NCBI GenBank assembly: GCA_017531225.1
Contig: JAFXLL010000003.1
Span: 62,001-126,000, forward strand
Length of the DNA stretch: 64,000 nt
Direction of reading: 5' to 3'
From: Bacteroidales bacterium
GTDB lineage: Bacteria > Bacteroidota > Bacteroidia > Bacteroidales > F082
Part shown: piece by piece, positions 52,893 to 62,548 of the stretch
Numbering within the stretch: position 1 is the first letter of the stretch
Layout of the letters: each line of letters opens with the position of its first letter
The notes under the pieces: model-generated
Told to the model about the DNA's origin: nothing
The model's input: the letters and a program-made list of their open reading frames with translations, nothing else
Databases searched by the model: none
Made by a program: the position numbers and the translations under genes

Positions 52893-53307
52893 CGTTGAAG
52901 CTTTAAGATAGTAGTTGAGACAGCCGCTGGCGCGGTGTTTTTGCCCATCATAATGCCCAAGCCGTGGGTAAGGCGCGACGGCCTTTCATTAGACTTTCAG
53001 AGAAGTAGAGGCTTTCCAAATAACATGGTGCCGCCCCGGGCATGTGTCGCAGCGGAGCAAGGGCTAAAAGAAAAATACAAGAAGCCCGCGACCGCTGCGA
53101 CTCTTGCCCAGGGCGATTTAGAAGTAGAGGCAGGCCGTCGCGCGGCGCTGGGCGGTGATGTCGCCGAGCAGAGTGGTCTACCGCAGGAACGAGGACAGCC
53201 ACCCTGCTCGGCGGCTTGACCGCACAGCTTTGGGGAGGCAAAGTTAAAGCCCAAGCTTTGCAAAAACCGTGACAGCGGCGGCTTGGTCGGTAGAGGCTAA
53301 TAATAAG
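52893..53307 (+). ncRNA. Structured 0.4-kb element, copy 2
   Basis: Same architecture: GCCGCTG (52923-52929)/CAGCGGC (53273-53279), GCGCGACGGCC (52973-52983)/GGCCGTCGCGC (53133-53143), and GTCGC (53046-53050)/GCGAC (53097-53101), where copy 1 has GTCTC/GAGAC. The terminal hairpin is CGCCGAGCAG-A-GTGG (53162-53176) with CCAC-C-CTGCTCGGCG (53199-53213), unrelated in sequence to copy 1 yet fully paired, around a similar loop with AGGAACGAGG. Spacing between the copies is about 470 nt. Confidence 0.55.
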
Positions 53308-53956
53308 AGCTATAGGACGGATGGGACTTATAGTGATGGGTCGGTGCCCTCTTACGGGGTGCGGCTGCTGTTATTGGCCGCGGAGTGGAGTCCACAGGCG
53401 TTTTTGGGTGGGTGACGGGCGACCGACTGCGGCGGGTGTGGCTTATTCTAATCATAAAGCGTTAAGGCGGTGATGAAGCCAGCGACCTGACGACGGACTG
53501 AAAGCGGAGCGAGCAGACGACGCTGGAGGTACGGAAGCGTCGTCTGCCCGACGGAGCGAAAAGGTAGTTGTCAGGGCGCGGACCTTAGTAGAAGCTGAGG
53601 GAGTTCGTTAGCGTTGGCAACACCTAATCCCCCGCCCTGCGGGCACCCCCTTTTAAGGGGGAAGGCGACCGTAGCGGCGAATGGCAGCAGCTGGCCTTGT
53701 GTGGCTGGCGGGATGAACACGATGTGGAGCCACCTAAGCGATGCGAGCAGGCGAAGGGGACGGCAGCGCGGAGAGGCGTTAATGGAGCGGAGGCCACAGA
53801 GAGGTACGAACCGTGGCCGTAGCGAAATGATAGCCCGTAGCACTGACGGCCACAAGACAAACGCTTCGCTGGGGGCGGAACACCTTGACGGGGATGGGAT
53901 GGTGATGACTTTGAACTTTTTTTTCTTTGAGCCTAAGATTAGTGAAAACTATTGAC
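53308..53956. other. GC-rich tail of the non-coding zone with a 12-bp hairpin
   Basis: No supportable gene. GCAGACGACGCT (53513-53524) pairs perfectly with AGCGTCGTCTGC (53536-53547) around an 11-nt loop, and CCTGAC (about 53496)/GTCAGG (about 53570) can close over it. The remainder is purine-rich repeats. Composition returns to AT-rich near 53915. Confidence 0.5.
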
Positions 53957-53964
53957 TATCTTTG
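53957..53964 (+). promoter_or_regulatory. -7 box upstream of the chaperone/kinase operon
   Basis: TATCTTTG; no good -33 partner at 19-21 nt. Transcription from here would give a leader of about 300 nt that contains the rod hairpin at 54057-54186. Confidence 0.4.
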
Positions 53965-54056
53965 CAGCGAATAAACGGAATAATAACGCAATTTAGATAA
54001 CCACAGAAAAGAATAGCATACAAATAGGCATATTATCATAGCATTGAGCTAATCTT

Positions 54057-54186
54057 GGCGCTTAAAAACTGGACACTTTTAAGTAGTATACTCAAACCAA
54101 GAACAAAGCAAGATGCTCACGTGTAAGCGTGGGCTTTGTTTAGTAATTAGTTGGTTTGAGTAGGTAGTCCAGAATCCTTAAGCGCC
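54057..54186 (+). ncRNA. 130-nt nested rod hairpin ahead of the chaperone/kinase operon
   Basis: GGCGCTTAA (54057-54065) pairs with TTAAGCGCC (54178-54186), TGGAC (54070-54074) with GTCCA (54167-54171), ACTCAAACCAA (54090-54100) with TTGGTTTGAGT (54151-54161), AACAAAGC (54102-54109) with GCTTTGTT (54133-54140), and GCTCACG with CGTGGGC at the tip. All listed stems are perfect apart from one wobble. It could be a structured RNA, a 5' leader element or a small inverted-repeat mobile element. No T-run terminator follows. Confidence 0.5.
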
Positions 54187-54268
54187 GATGAAAGCTAAAG
54201 AAGTTCGCGCTTATCTTTTTGTGTGAAATTGAATAATGAACACCGAGGAACAAAAACACAACTAAAAT

Positions 54269-56302
54269 ATGAAAACAAGGATTATCATCACCATCATTGC
54301 AATGCTGTTTGGGCTACAGGTTTATGCACAAGACGTAAAACGCCCAGACACCTATTATTATAATAGAGGTATTGAATGCCTTCGCGAAGGAAAAGATTCT
54401 GATGCTTATGACTATTTTGAGAATGAAGTGCGTGATAATCCAAAGAATGGATACGCCCATACTTGGATGGCTTATATACTATATAACAATGAACTTTATG
54501 GCGACGCACTAGCATCTTTGGAAAAAGCAGAAAAGAACGTTCCAAGAAAAGACAAGGAATTTGTCGGCTATGTGCTATCACTACGAGGAGATGTATACTA
54601 TGCTTTGGAAGAAAACGACAAAGCATTGGAGTGTTATGGGAAAGCCATTAAGACAAGCCCTAAAGATACAAATCTTTGGGATCGACGAGCTCAACTTTAT
54701 TATGAGATCGGGGAATACGACCTGTCGGACAAAGACTATGACAAAATCATTGAATTAGATCCTTCGGGGGTGATGGGCTATATGGGTAAAGGGCGTAATG
54801 TCAAAATGCAGAATAGATACGAAGATGCCATCGGTTATTTCAATCAAGTGGCAAAACTACATGGCAAAGATTATTCGTCCTGCTACTCTTTCCGAGCTGA
54901 AGCATACGCCGGATTGAAACAATATGAGAAAGCAGCTGACGACATCATTACTGCTTTAAGTATTGATGGCGACGACAAAGCCTTCCATTTATTGGGTAGC
55001 GTAATGGCAGACTCAGCCTCCACTATAATGACTTCAAAGCTTAAAATCCAACAACTGAAAGAGCCAAATAACTATTATTGGCCTTATTGTTCTGGAATTG
55101 TTTATGAAGAGAGTGCCAATTATAACAAAGCCATTGAATGTTACAAAAAATCAAATGAGATAAACACCACGAGCTTGACCTATGGAAGAATAGCATCTTG
55201 TTATGCGGAATTGGGCGACTATCAAAATGCAATACGTTCCATAGACCAAGCAATCCAAATGGAGCCTGACAAGACAATCAACAAATTATACAAATCCAAC
55301 TACGAGTACGATGCAGGCATGACTGACGCTGCTCTTGCCGACATAGACGCATGTATAGTCGAAGTTCCTGATTTTTACTATTTCCATTACCGAAAAGGAT
55401 TCTTTGAAGATAATCTGAACATGACTGACGAAGCTATTGAGGATTATTCGACTGCCATTCTTCTCAACCCTGATTACTTTTACTCAAATCTTGGTCGAGG
55501 AGATATGTATTCAAAAAAAGGAATGCAAAAAGAAGCTATGGATGATTACAGAACTGTTGTAAGCAAAGACACTATACCATCTACTGGTTCCTGCGCACAA
55601 TATGCTTATTTTGCTTTAGGCGAGAAAGACAAAGCTATTGCATTCAACCAACGTATCATTGATTCATTTCCTAATGACCCAAGTAGCTATTATGATGCGG
55701 CATGTCTGTATTCCAGAATGGGAGAAAATGGACAAGCCATTGACTACCTAAGAACTTCGCTTGAAAAAGGTTATCGTCGCATTGCGCACATAGAGCGCGA
55801 TGACGACCTTGACGTTTTACGAGATACGAAGGAATACCAAGATTTGATTTCAGAATATAAGGCAAAATATACTATAAATGATACCCAAGAACACATTTTA
55901 CAAGAGAATATAGAAGTCGAAATACCTTTCACCAAAGCGAATGGCGTTACAGAAGTACAATGCACCATCAATGGATTACCATTGCATTTTGTGTTTGACA
56001 CGGGGGCAAGTGACGTAACCATGTCGATGGTGGAGGCCACTTTCATGCTGAAGAACAAATATCTAACTCCCTTGGATGTGGTCGGAAAGCAAAATTACCT
56101 CACTGCCGACGGAAACGTCAGCGAGGGTACCATCATCAACCTTAAATCTGTGAAGATAGGTGACCTTGAACTGACCAATGTCCGGGCTTCGGTGGTAAAG
56201 AGCCAAAATGCTCCTCTTCTACTCGGCCAAAGTGTGTTGGGCAGGTTGGGAAAGATTGAGATTGACAATGAGAAGAGGGTGATTAAGGTGACGGGAAAAT
56301 GA
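54269..56302 (+). CDS. Periplasmic TPR protein with C-terminal retropepsin-like aspartyl protease
   Basis: 677 residues. Signal peptide MKTRIIITIIAMLFGLQVYAQ. About 12 TPR-like units fill residues 30-540 (for example YYYNRGIECLREGKDSDAYD, DYQNAIRSIDQAI, YFALGEKDKAIAF). From about 550 comes an aspartyl protease domain of clan AA: VEIPFTKANGVTEV, LHFVFDTGASDVTMS (Asp-Thr-Gly), then PLLLGQSVLGRLGKIEIDN. Single-domain retropepsins act as dimers. First gene of the operon. It may sense or cut misfolded envelope proteins; that role is inferred. Confidence 0.8.
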   Translation: MKTRIIITIIAMLFGLQVYAQDVKRPDTYYYNRGIECLREGKDSDAYDYFENEVRDNPKNGYAHTWMAYILYNNELYGDALASLEKAEKNVPRKDKEFVGYVLSLRGDVYYALEENDKALECYGKAIKTSPKDTNLWDRRAQLYYEIGEYDLSDKDYDKIIELDPSGVMGYMGKGRNVKMQNRYEDAIGYFNQVAKLHGKDYSSCYSFRAEAYAGLKQYEKAADDIITALSIDGDDKAFHLLGSVMADSASTIMTSKLKIQQLKEPNNYYWPYCSGIVYEESANYNKAIECYKKSNEINTTSLTYGRIASCYAELGDYQNAIRSIDQAIQMEPDKTINKLYKSNYEYDAGMTDAALADIDACIVEVPDFYYFHYRKGFFEDNLNMTDEAIEDYSTAILLNPDYFYSNLGRGDMYSKKGMQKEAMDDYRTVVSKDTIPSTGSCAQYAYFALGEKDKAIAFNQRIIDSFPNDPSSYYDAACLYSRMGENGQAIDYLRTSLEKGYRRIAHIERDDDLDVLRDTKEYQDLISEYKAKYTINDTQEHILQENIEVEIPFTKANGVTEVQCTINGLPLHFVFDTGASDVTMSMVEATFMLKNKYLTPLDVVGKQNYLTADGNVSEGTIINLKSVKIGDLELTNVRASVVKSQNAPLLLGQSVLGRLGKIEIDNEKRVIKVTGK

Positions 56303-56329
56303 AATTTCGAATGATATACTGTAATTAAC

Positions 56330-57904
56330 ATGCTTAACATAATAACAAACAACCCATTCCGAATACTTGGCGTTTATTCCAACGCCAAACCGGCCGAAAT
56401 TGTGTCGAATTGCGACGATATGGAGGCGTATTTGAGCATAGGGCAAAATGTTGAATTCGACTTGGACTTGAACAACCTGATGCCCAATGTGGTGCGCACC
56501 GTCAAAACCGTTGCCGATGCCAAAAAGCAAATCAACTTGCCGAAGGACAAACTGAAGTACGCGCTGTTTTGGTTTGTGAAAGACAATTCGTCGGCTCATG
56601 CCATGAACTATCTGAAAAGTGGCGATTTCAACAACGCCAACGACGTTTTTGAGATAGAAGACTCATTTGCCACGCGCATTAACAAGGCCGTGATAGCCTT
56701 GATTCGAAACGATTTAGGCGTAGCCATCGCCAATGTGGCCGAATTGATACATGACTTTGATGATTTGGGACTACGTGACAATTTCGTAAAAACCATTTGT
56801 GGCGATGCGTTTTCAATAACAGAAGAGGAGCTTGCGCACCTATATATAGATACACTTCTCGAAGAAGTGGATGCTGCGGAACTGCTCGAACTGTTCAAGG
56901 AGAACAGCGTTTCGCAGGATGATGATGATTATCTGGAAGGAAAAGTTGTTGACAAACCTATTTCCAGAATCAATGCCGAAATTGCTAAAGCGAAATCTGT
57001 ACAACAGGACGATGTCGATGCCAATTATCGGGCAGGCAAAGAACTCATGAAAAACACAAAGGCGGACTTGGCAAAAGTGAAAAGCCTTCTGGTTGCAACC
57101 GATATGCAGTACCAAATGCTTGCCGATGGCTTGGCTAATGCTATTATGCAATGTGGTATAAACTATTACAATGCTTCGGAAGATAACGATAAGATTGAAA
57201 AAGCTTTGGAATTGCTAGAATACGCTAGCAAAATTGCAACTGGAAAAATATGTAAGGAAAGGTGTAATAAGAATATAGAGAGTTTAAAAACAGAGCTGGA
57301 AAATGCTGCACCTTTAAATGTTCGGAAAGAAGATTTCAACATCAAACAAGCTTTGGTTGAATTTAGTAAAAAGCCACATAAGATTTCCCATTCCATTGAA
57401 TTGATAAAGGCTTGTGCGCCAATTTTGTTGAAAATAAAAGAGACGCTTGGTAAAGATGATCCATACTATTTGAAGATGTCAACATTGATAGTTAGTGTAG
57501 CTCTCAGTTATGTGATAGAAGAAGTAAACATAATTCAAAATAGACCTTTTACTAATCCTGACGACATAAGACCTATTGTCCAAAAAGCCTGGTGTGCAAT
57601 GGGTGATATGAATAAACTAGATATGGAGTCTGATTTTAGAAATAATAGATTTAATACCAACTGGAAAACATTGAAGTCATTGGCTATTCGTTATGGAGTA
57701 GTGAGAGAAACAGAAGATTATGGATGGGCTTTCATAATAGGAGCAATATTGATTCATTTGATATATGGTCTGCTGTTTATGAATACAAAAGATGGCTTTT
57801 GGGGCGGGGTCGGTATTGGCCTATTTGGTTGGCTTATTCAAATTAATTTTCTTGTCTTAAAAGGCGTTTTTTGGATAATAGACAAAATTAGAGGAATTAA
57901 ATGA
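56330..57904 (+). CDS. J-like N-terminal domain membrane protein
   Basis: 524 residues. The N-terminal NPFRILGVYSNAKPAEI, followed by helices and KYALFWFV near residue 80, resembles degenerate J-domain proteins of Hsp70 systems, but the HPD tripeptide is missing. The centre (90-430) is helical. Two C-terminal transmembrane helices (AFIIGAILIHLIYGLLF, then GVGIGLFGWLIQINFLVL) anchor it. Probably a membrane partner of the Hsp70 three genes downstream. Overlaps the next gene by 4 nt (ATGATG arrangement). Confidence 0.55.
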   Translation: MLNIITNNPFRILGVYSNAKPAEIVSNCDDMEAYLSIGQNVEFDLDLNNLMPNVVRTVKTVADAKKQINLPKDKLKYALFWFVKDNSSAHAMNYLKSGDFNNANDVFEIEDSFATRINKAVIALIRNDLGVAIANVAELIHDFDDLGLRDNFVKTICGDAFSITEEELAHLYIDTLLEEVDAAELLELFKENSVSQDDDDYLEGKVVDKPISRINAEIAKAKSVQQDDVDANYRAGKELMKNTKADLAKVKSLLVATDMQYQMLADGLANAIMQCGINYYNASEDNDKIEKALELLEYASKIATGKICKERCNKNIESLKTELENAAPLNVRKEDFNIKQALVEFSKKPHKISHSIELIKACAPILLKIKETLGKDDPYYLKMSTLIVSVALSYVIEEVNIIQNRPFTNPDDIRPIVQKAWCAMGDMNKLDMESDFRNNRFNTNWKTLKSLAIRYGVVRETEDYGWAFIIGAILIHLIYGLLFMNTKDGFWGGVGIGLFGWLIQINFLVLKGVFWIIDKIRGIK

Positions 57905-58821
57905 TGAAACGATTACTATTGGTGGTGTTATTGTCAATGTTGATTGACAGCATGTCTGCTCAAACTTCAGACAGTCTTACTTTTTTACAACATCAGATTT
58001 CTGCATTTGAACTTCAATTGCGAAGCATTGAGCAGCGTGATGAGACATTTAATGTTCAATTGAAAGAATTGAAATCACAGGTTGCTAGACTTTCCGATGA
58101 AAACTCCTCGCTTGATGATGCACTTCGGCAAAAGCAAGAATCTTTTGATTCGTTGGCGAGGATTGTTGCTAACAACTCAGCCAATATCAAGACCACGGCT
58201 GATGAATTAGGAGTTAAAATTCAAACTACCGACAAAGCCGTTTCAAATAATGCAAACAGCATACGAACTAAAACCATATGGGGTGCCGTAGCCTTTATGC
58301 TTGCACTTTTGGCATCGGCTATGGTCTGGCTACTCCATATGAGGGCCCAAAAAACCTCAGATGACAAGATTGCCTTATTGAAAAATCAAGCTGACGAATT
58401 GAACGAGAAGATTGTCGGACAGTTCAGCGATGAAATGAGTGAATTGCAGAAGCTCAGTGATGTATTGAGAAATGCAGGTGGCAACGCTTTGACGGAACCA
58501 GACCATTCGTTGGTGAAAACTCTTGCCGACCGCATTACTTTTATGGAAATGACGCTCTACCGAATGGACAGCTCAGTGAAAGGACACAAGCAACTATCGA
58601 AGTCTATTGCGCAGATGAAAGACAACCTTTTGGCTAATGGTTACGAGATCGTGGATATGCTCGGCAAAGAGTATGATGAGGGTATGAAAGTGACAGCCAA
58701 TTTCAATGAAGATGAAAATATTGAGGCTGGTAAGCAGATAATAACAGGTATCGTCAAACCTCAAATCAATTATAAAGGTATAATGATTCAATCAGCACAA
58801 ATAACAGTAAGTCAAAACTAA
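57901..58821 (+). CDS. Membrane coiled-coil protein with GrpE-like C-terminal region
   Basis: 306 residues. A signal-like start MKRLLLVVLLSMLIDSMSAQ, a long coiled coil (30-120), one transmembrane helix WGAVAFMLALLASAMVWLL (near 125-145), then a cytoplasmic helix and beta region. The end NGYEIVDMLGKEYDEGMKV...IITGIVKPQINY...MIQSAQITVS follows the layout of the GrpE beta domain, the nucleotide exchange factor of Hsp70. This call rests on pattern and context, with the Hsp70 gene 16 nt downstream. Confidence 0.5.
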   Translation: MMKRLLLVVLLSMLIDSMSAQTSDSLTFLQHQISAFELQLRSIEQRDETFNVQLKELKSQVARLSDENSSLDDALRQKQESFDSLARIVANNSANIKTTADELGVKIQTTDKAVSNNANSIRTKTIWGAVAFMLALLASAMVWLLHMRAQKTSDDKIALLKNQADELNEKIVGQFSDEMSELQKLSDVLRNAGGNALTEPDHSLVKTLADRITFMEMTLYRMDSSVKGHKQLSKSIAQMKDNLLANGYEIVDMLGKEYDEGMKVTANFNEDENIEAGKQIITGIVKPQINYKGIMIQSAQITVSQN

Positions 58822-58837
58822 AACACAATAAGGAAAC

Positions 58838-61336
58838 ATGGCACAAGTAAAAATGAAATACGGAATCGACCTCGGTACGACCAATTCCGCCATCTGTAGG
58901 ATGGAGAATGGAGAGCCAACCATAAAAAAGGCTGACGACTTGAAAGACACAATGGCTTCGTGCGTGTCGTGGACCAAGAAGCAAGTTATTAGAGTTGGAC
59001 AAGGTGCATACAATGATTTACGTCAAGACAAATCAAGAGCGACGAAAAAGTGGAGTGTTGGAAACGAGAATGTTTTCCTTGAATTCAAGCGTACGATGGG
59101 ACTTGACACAAAATATTCAAGTTCTAATATGGGACGTGATTACAGTTCAGAGGAACTATCTGCTGAGGTATTAAAAGCCTTGAAATCATTTGTGTCGGAG
59201 GATAACGTGAATGCCGCTGTAATAACTATTCCCGCCAAGTTCAAGGCCGATCAGATTGCAGCAACCAAACGTGCGGCCACATTGGCTGGTATTGAGCATT
59301 GTGAATTGTTGCAAGAGCCTATTGCTGCGGCTATGGCGTACGGCTTAAGCGTAGAAAACAAAAACGGTTATTGGCTCGTTTTCGATTTCGGCGGTGGAAC
59401 ATTTGATGCAGCGCTTTTGCGTGTTGAGGATGGCGTTATGCAGGTGTTTGATACAGCAGGAGACAACTATCTTGGCGGAAAGAACCTTGATTTTGCCATT
59501 GTGGATGAAATAATTATTCCGTATCTGCAAGAGAACTACAAAATTGATAATATCCTTGCCGACAATACGAAAAAACAGATTTTGCGTGATGCTATGAAGT
59601 TCTATGCAGAGCAAGCAAAGAATCAGTTATCGTTCAAGGATAAATGTGACATCACCTCGCAACTCGATGAGTTTGGCGTTGATGATGATGACAATGACAT
59701 TGAACTTGACATGATTATCACTCAAGATCAACTGAAGGCGGTTGTTGAACCAATCTTCCAAAAGGCGGTTGACATCTGCAGGGATTTATTGCAACGCAAC
59801 AATCTGAATGGTTCGCAATTAGATTCGTTAGTTTTGGTGGGTGGTCCTACTCATTCGCCTGTTGTTCGTCAGATGCTGAAAGAGCAGATTACGCCCAATG
59901 TGGATACCAGCATCGACCCGATGACAGCTGTGGCAAAGGGCGCAGCCTTGTTCGCTTCCACTATCGACAGTGAAGCAAAAGAGGACGTGAAAGTCGGCAC
60001 TATTCAATTGGATGTCAAATACAAATCGACAGCGGTAAAGAATGATGCTCCTGTTTCGGTGATTATTGCGCCAAACCAGAGAGATGTTCCATCAAAATTA
60101 TATGTGGAACTTGTGCGCGGCGACAAGGCATGGTCGAGCGGCAAAATGGAGATTGGAACTGGTGTAGTAGTCAAATGTAGCCTTAACGAGGGAAAAGCAA
60201 ATGCATTCTCGGTAAATATCTATGATGAAAAAGGTACGGCATACCCTTGTTTCCCTAATGAAATAAACATAATTCAAGGTGTGAATGTGGGCGCGGCAGT
60301 GTTACCGTATAACATCGGTATAGAAGTTACTGACACGGAACAAGACAAGCAAGTGTTTGTTCCTTTGAAAGGTTTGGAAAAGAACCAGCAGATACCAGCT
60401 GTAGGTGTGCGCAATGGGCTGAAAACCATGCGACAACTTCGTCCTGGAATGTCAGAGGACAAATTGGTTATTCCCATTTATCAAGGCGAAAACAACGCGG
60501 AAGGCACCAATGCCATTTACAACGACCATGTATTTGACGTAGAAATAACAGGCGATGATGTGCCGCAACTGGTACCTGCCAATAGTGATATTGACATCAC
60601 AATAAAAGTTGACCGCTCGCAATTATTGAAATTGGAAGCAACATTCCCCGTGATTGGCGAAACAATTGAAAAAGATGTCGATGTAAAGGCACGTCAAGGT
60701 GTTGATGAGAGAGATTTGAAGAGTCGTTTGAGCGAGGCAAAACAAAAAATGTCCGCACTTTGTTCTGCTGATTCTGTATCACAATCGGAGATAGAGGAAG
60801 CAGAAAAAATGCTGAATGATGTGGAAAGCCGTTTTGATGGAGAAAAAAACTCAGAAGATGGCAAGATGCACTTGTTAGCTGATTTGAGGCGTGCGTTCCT
60901 AAAGATGGAGGAGGTTGAAAAACGCCACGAATGGGACACCCTTGAAGCCGAACTACGCCATGAGTTTGACCGTCTTGAAAGAGCCAACAACGATCTTGGT
61001 AACAAACACGACCAAGAAGTGAATGAATTGCGTAGGCAAACCGATGCTGTCATCCGCAGCCGTGATGTGAAAATGGGCCGCAAAGTGCTGAAAATGATTG
61101 ATGAAGTTTTCTTCAAAGTCACATTCATTTACCAACTGATAGGCTTTATTAAGCGACATGAAGAGAACTTCGGACTTTATGCATGGCGCAATGCGAGTCA
61201 AGCTCGTCAACTTCTCAACCAAGGCAAAAGCATGATTGCTAGTGGAAATATCGATGAGCAGCAACTACATGGCATTTGTGTAAGTGTGTTGAATTTGCTG
61301 CCGGAAGATGAGAGAGATGGAGGAATTGGAATGTAA
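58838..61336 (+). CDS. Hsp70-family chaperone (DnaK-like) with long C-terminal coiled region
   Basis: 832 residues, longer than DnaK. The nucleotide-binding domain shows YGIDLGTTNSAICRM (phosphate 1), VFDFGGGTFDAALLRV (phosphate 2), LLQEPIAAAMAYG and LVLVGGPTHSPVV (adenosine). The peptide-binding domain is diverged around residues 395-600. The last 200 residues are charged helices ending without the EEVD-like tail. It is dedicated to this operon rather than the housekeeping dnaK-grpE locus, as its J-like and GrpE-like neighbours suggest. Confidence 0.9.
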   Translation: MAQVKMKYGIDLGTTNSAICRMENGEPTIKKADDLKDTMASCVSWTKKQVIRVGQGAYNDLRQDKSRATKKWSVGNENVFLEFKRTMGLDTKYSSSNMGRDYSSEELSAEVLKALKSFVSEDNVNAAVITIPAKFKADQIAATKRAATLAGIEHCELLQEPIAAAMAYGLSVENKNGYWLVFDFGGGTFDAALLRVEDGVMQVFDTAGDNYLGGKNLDFAIVDEIIIPYLQENYKIDNILADNTKKQILRDAMKFYAEQAKNQLSFKDKCDITSQLDEFGVDDDDNDIELDMIITQDQLKAVVEPIFQKAVDICRDLLQRNNLNGSQLDSLVLVGGPTHSPVVRQMLKEQITPNVDTSIDPMTAVAKGAALFASTIDSEAKEDVKVGTIQLDVKYKSTAVKNDAPVSVIIAPNQRDVPSKLYVELVRGDKAWSSGKMEIGTGVVVKCSLNEGKANAFSVNIYDEKGTAYPCFPNEINIIQGVNVGAAVLPYNIGIEVTDTEQDKQVFVPLKGLEKNQQIPAVGVRNGLKTMRQLRPGMSEDKLVIPIYQGENNAEGTNAIYNDHVFDVEITGDDVPQLVPANSDIDITIKVDRSQLLKLEATFPVIGETIEKDVDVKARQGVDERDLKSRLSEAKQKMSALCSADSVSQSEIEEAEKMLNDVESRFDGEKNSEDGKMHLLADLRRAFLKMEEVEKRHEWDTLEAELRHEFDRLERANNDLGNKHDQEVNELRRQTDAVIRSRDVKMGRKVLKMIDEVFFKVTFIYQLIGFIKRHEENFGLYAWRNASQARQLLNQGKSMIASGNIDEQQLHGICVSVLNLLPEDERDGGIGM

Positions 61337-61970
61337 AAAAAGAGAGAATATTATGGTATCAAAAGGAAGAAGTATGCTTCGGGCTTATATCGAAGATACA
61401 AGTGAATACTTATCGCATCTGTTAAATAGGTATCCAAACCTATTGGATGAGTGGATGTATGATAAAGAAAACGAATGCAGAAACATTGCAAAAGATTCTT
61501 CTGACGGAGATGTTGAAGTTGAAACAAGTATTTATCATTCATTGTTTCAAGGATATGAATCTTTTGGAGAGACGGAAGTACTATTTTATGATGCTATGTT
61601 CATTATGGTATATTCATATTATGAAAGCGTATTGACCAAATTGTCAAAAAAATATGGATGTGATAACAGGCCAAGTGCCATTTGTGAATGTAATCATACT
61701 CAACTGAGCAAAGAAGCACTTGAAAACACGTCATTTCTGTTTCATAAAATATTTATTCTCCGAAATCAGTTCTGCCATAACTTTTTAGGGACAATCGGAG
61801 CAAGAGATGAATCTGATAAACAAATTGTAAACTATTTGATTCATGAATATCCCAATATGATACGCTTTGATGACACTTCAATTCACATTCTAAAAAGAGA
61901 ATTTGTTTCTGAAGTTCTAGAAAAGGAAAGGTTTGTCCTTAATGAACTAATCATAAAACTTAAGTTATAA
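61308..61970 (+). CDS. HEPN-like protein (candidate RNase)
   Basis: About 220 residues, all helical. The segment ILRNQFCHNFLG holds Arg152 and His157, the Rx4H pattern of HEPN ribonucleases, preceded by YYESVLTKLSKKYG, a typical first-helix signature of HEPN and RiboL-PSP families. HEPN RNases are effectors in many defence and abortive-infection systems. The frame overlaps the end of the Hsp70 gene by 29 nt; Met codons at 61317 or 61353 are alternative starts. Another HEPN subfamily or a pure structural domain is possible. Confidence 0.6.
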   Translation: MREMEELECKKRENIMVSKGRSMLRAYIEDTSEYLSHLLNRYPNLLDEWMYDKENECRNIAKDSSDGDVEVETSIYHSLFQGYESFGETEVLFYDAMFIMVYSYYESVLTKLSKKYGCDNRPSAICECNHTQLSKEALENTSFLFHKIFILRNQFCHNFLGTIGARDESDKQIVNYLIHEYPNMIRFDDTSIHILKREFVSEVLEKERFVLNELIIKLKL

Positions 61971-62001
61971 CCAGCCATATAATAGATTAACATGTAATAT
62001 T

Positions 62002-62541
62002 ATGGACATCTCAAATTACGAAACGGAGATTATTAAGGCTACACAAAATGTTTCCCGTGAGGTTCTTTCTTTATACGAAAAATCAGAAGAAATACTTGAC
62101 CAATTAATTGGGGCCAAAGCCTTGACAGATAGTGAGGCTTTGGCTTATACGACATTGGCACTGACGAGAGAATGCGTTCCTATATTGAATCAGATTAAAC
62201 AGGTAATTGGAGCGGAACATCAATTGTACGGGCTCCAATCAGCAAAATTGTTCAATATTGTTATTAATTCCAGCAGTCATTGGACGAAATTATTGACGCT
62301 TCATGTGAAAATGAAAACGGGAAAGACTTCTAGTGATGATACACAAAAGCAAATATCAGCTTATACTCTGTGTATGGAGGAAATGTCTAAATTAACATTC
62401 TTGGGAGAAAACAAAAGTGAATTTGATAGGAAATACAAAGAGATGTGTGGAAAAGAAGTTGGGCCGTCAACAAACAAATCTGGATGCATGACAGATGTAG
62501 CATTTCTTATTGTTTCTATTGTATTATTAAGTTTAATATGA
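62002..62541 (+). CDS. Hypothetical helical protein with C-terminal membrane anchor
   Basis: 179 residues, family not recognised. It has a helical body with acidic and polar heptads (SREVLSLYEKSEEILDQLIG, TLALTRECVPILNQIKQVIG) and ends in one hydrophobic helix (VAFLIVSIVLLSLI) that would tail-anchor it in the inner membrane. It lies between the HEPN-like gene and the CpXC gene, 7 nt before the latter. Role probably linked to the membrane-bound members of this operon. Confidence 0.7.
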   Translation: MDISNYETEIIKATQNVSREVLSLYEKSEEILDQLIGAKALTDSEALAYTTLALTRECVPILNQIKQVIGAEHQLYGLQSAKLFNIVINSSSHWTKLLTLHVKMKTGKTSSDDTQKQISAYTLCMEEMSKLTFLGENKSEFDRKYKEMCGKEVGPSTNKSGCMTDVAFLIVSIVLLSLI

Positions 62542-62548
62542 AACAATC

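Noticed and set aside
52450-53263. Protein-coding repeats on the minus strand of the duplicated element
   Set aside because: A 45-residue stretch is similar between copies in the same frame, but changes fall at all codon positions, other parts shift frame, and stem complementarity is what is kept.
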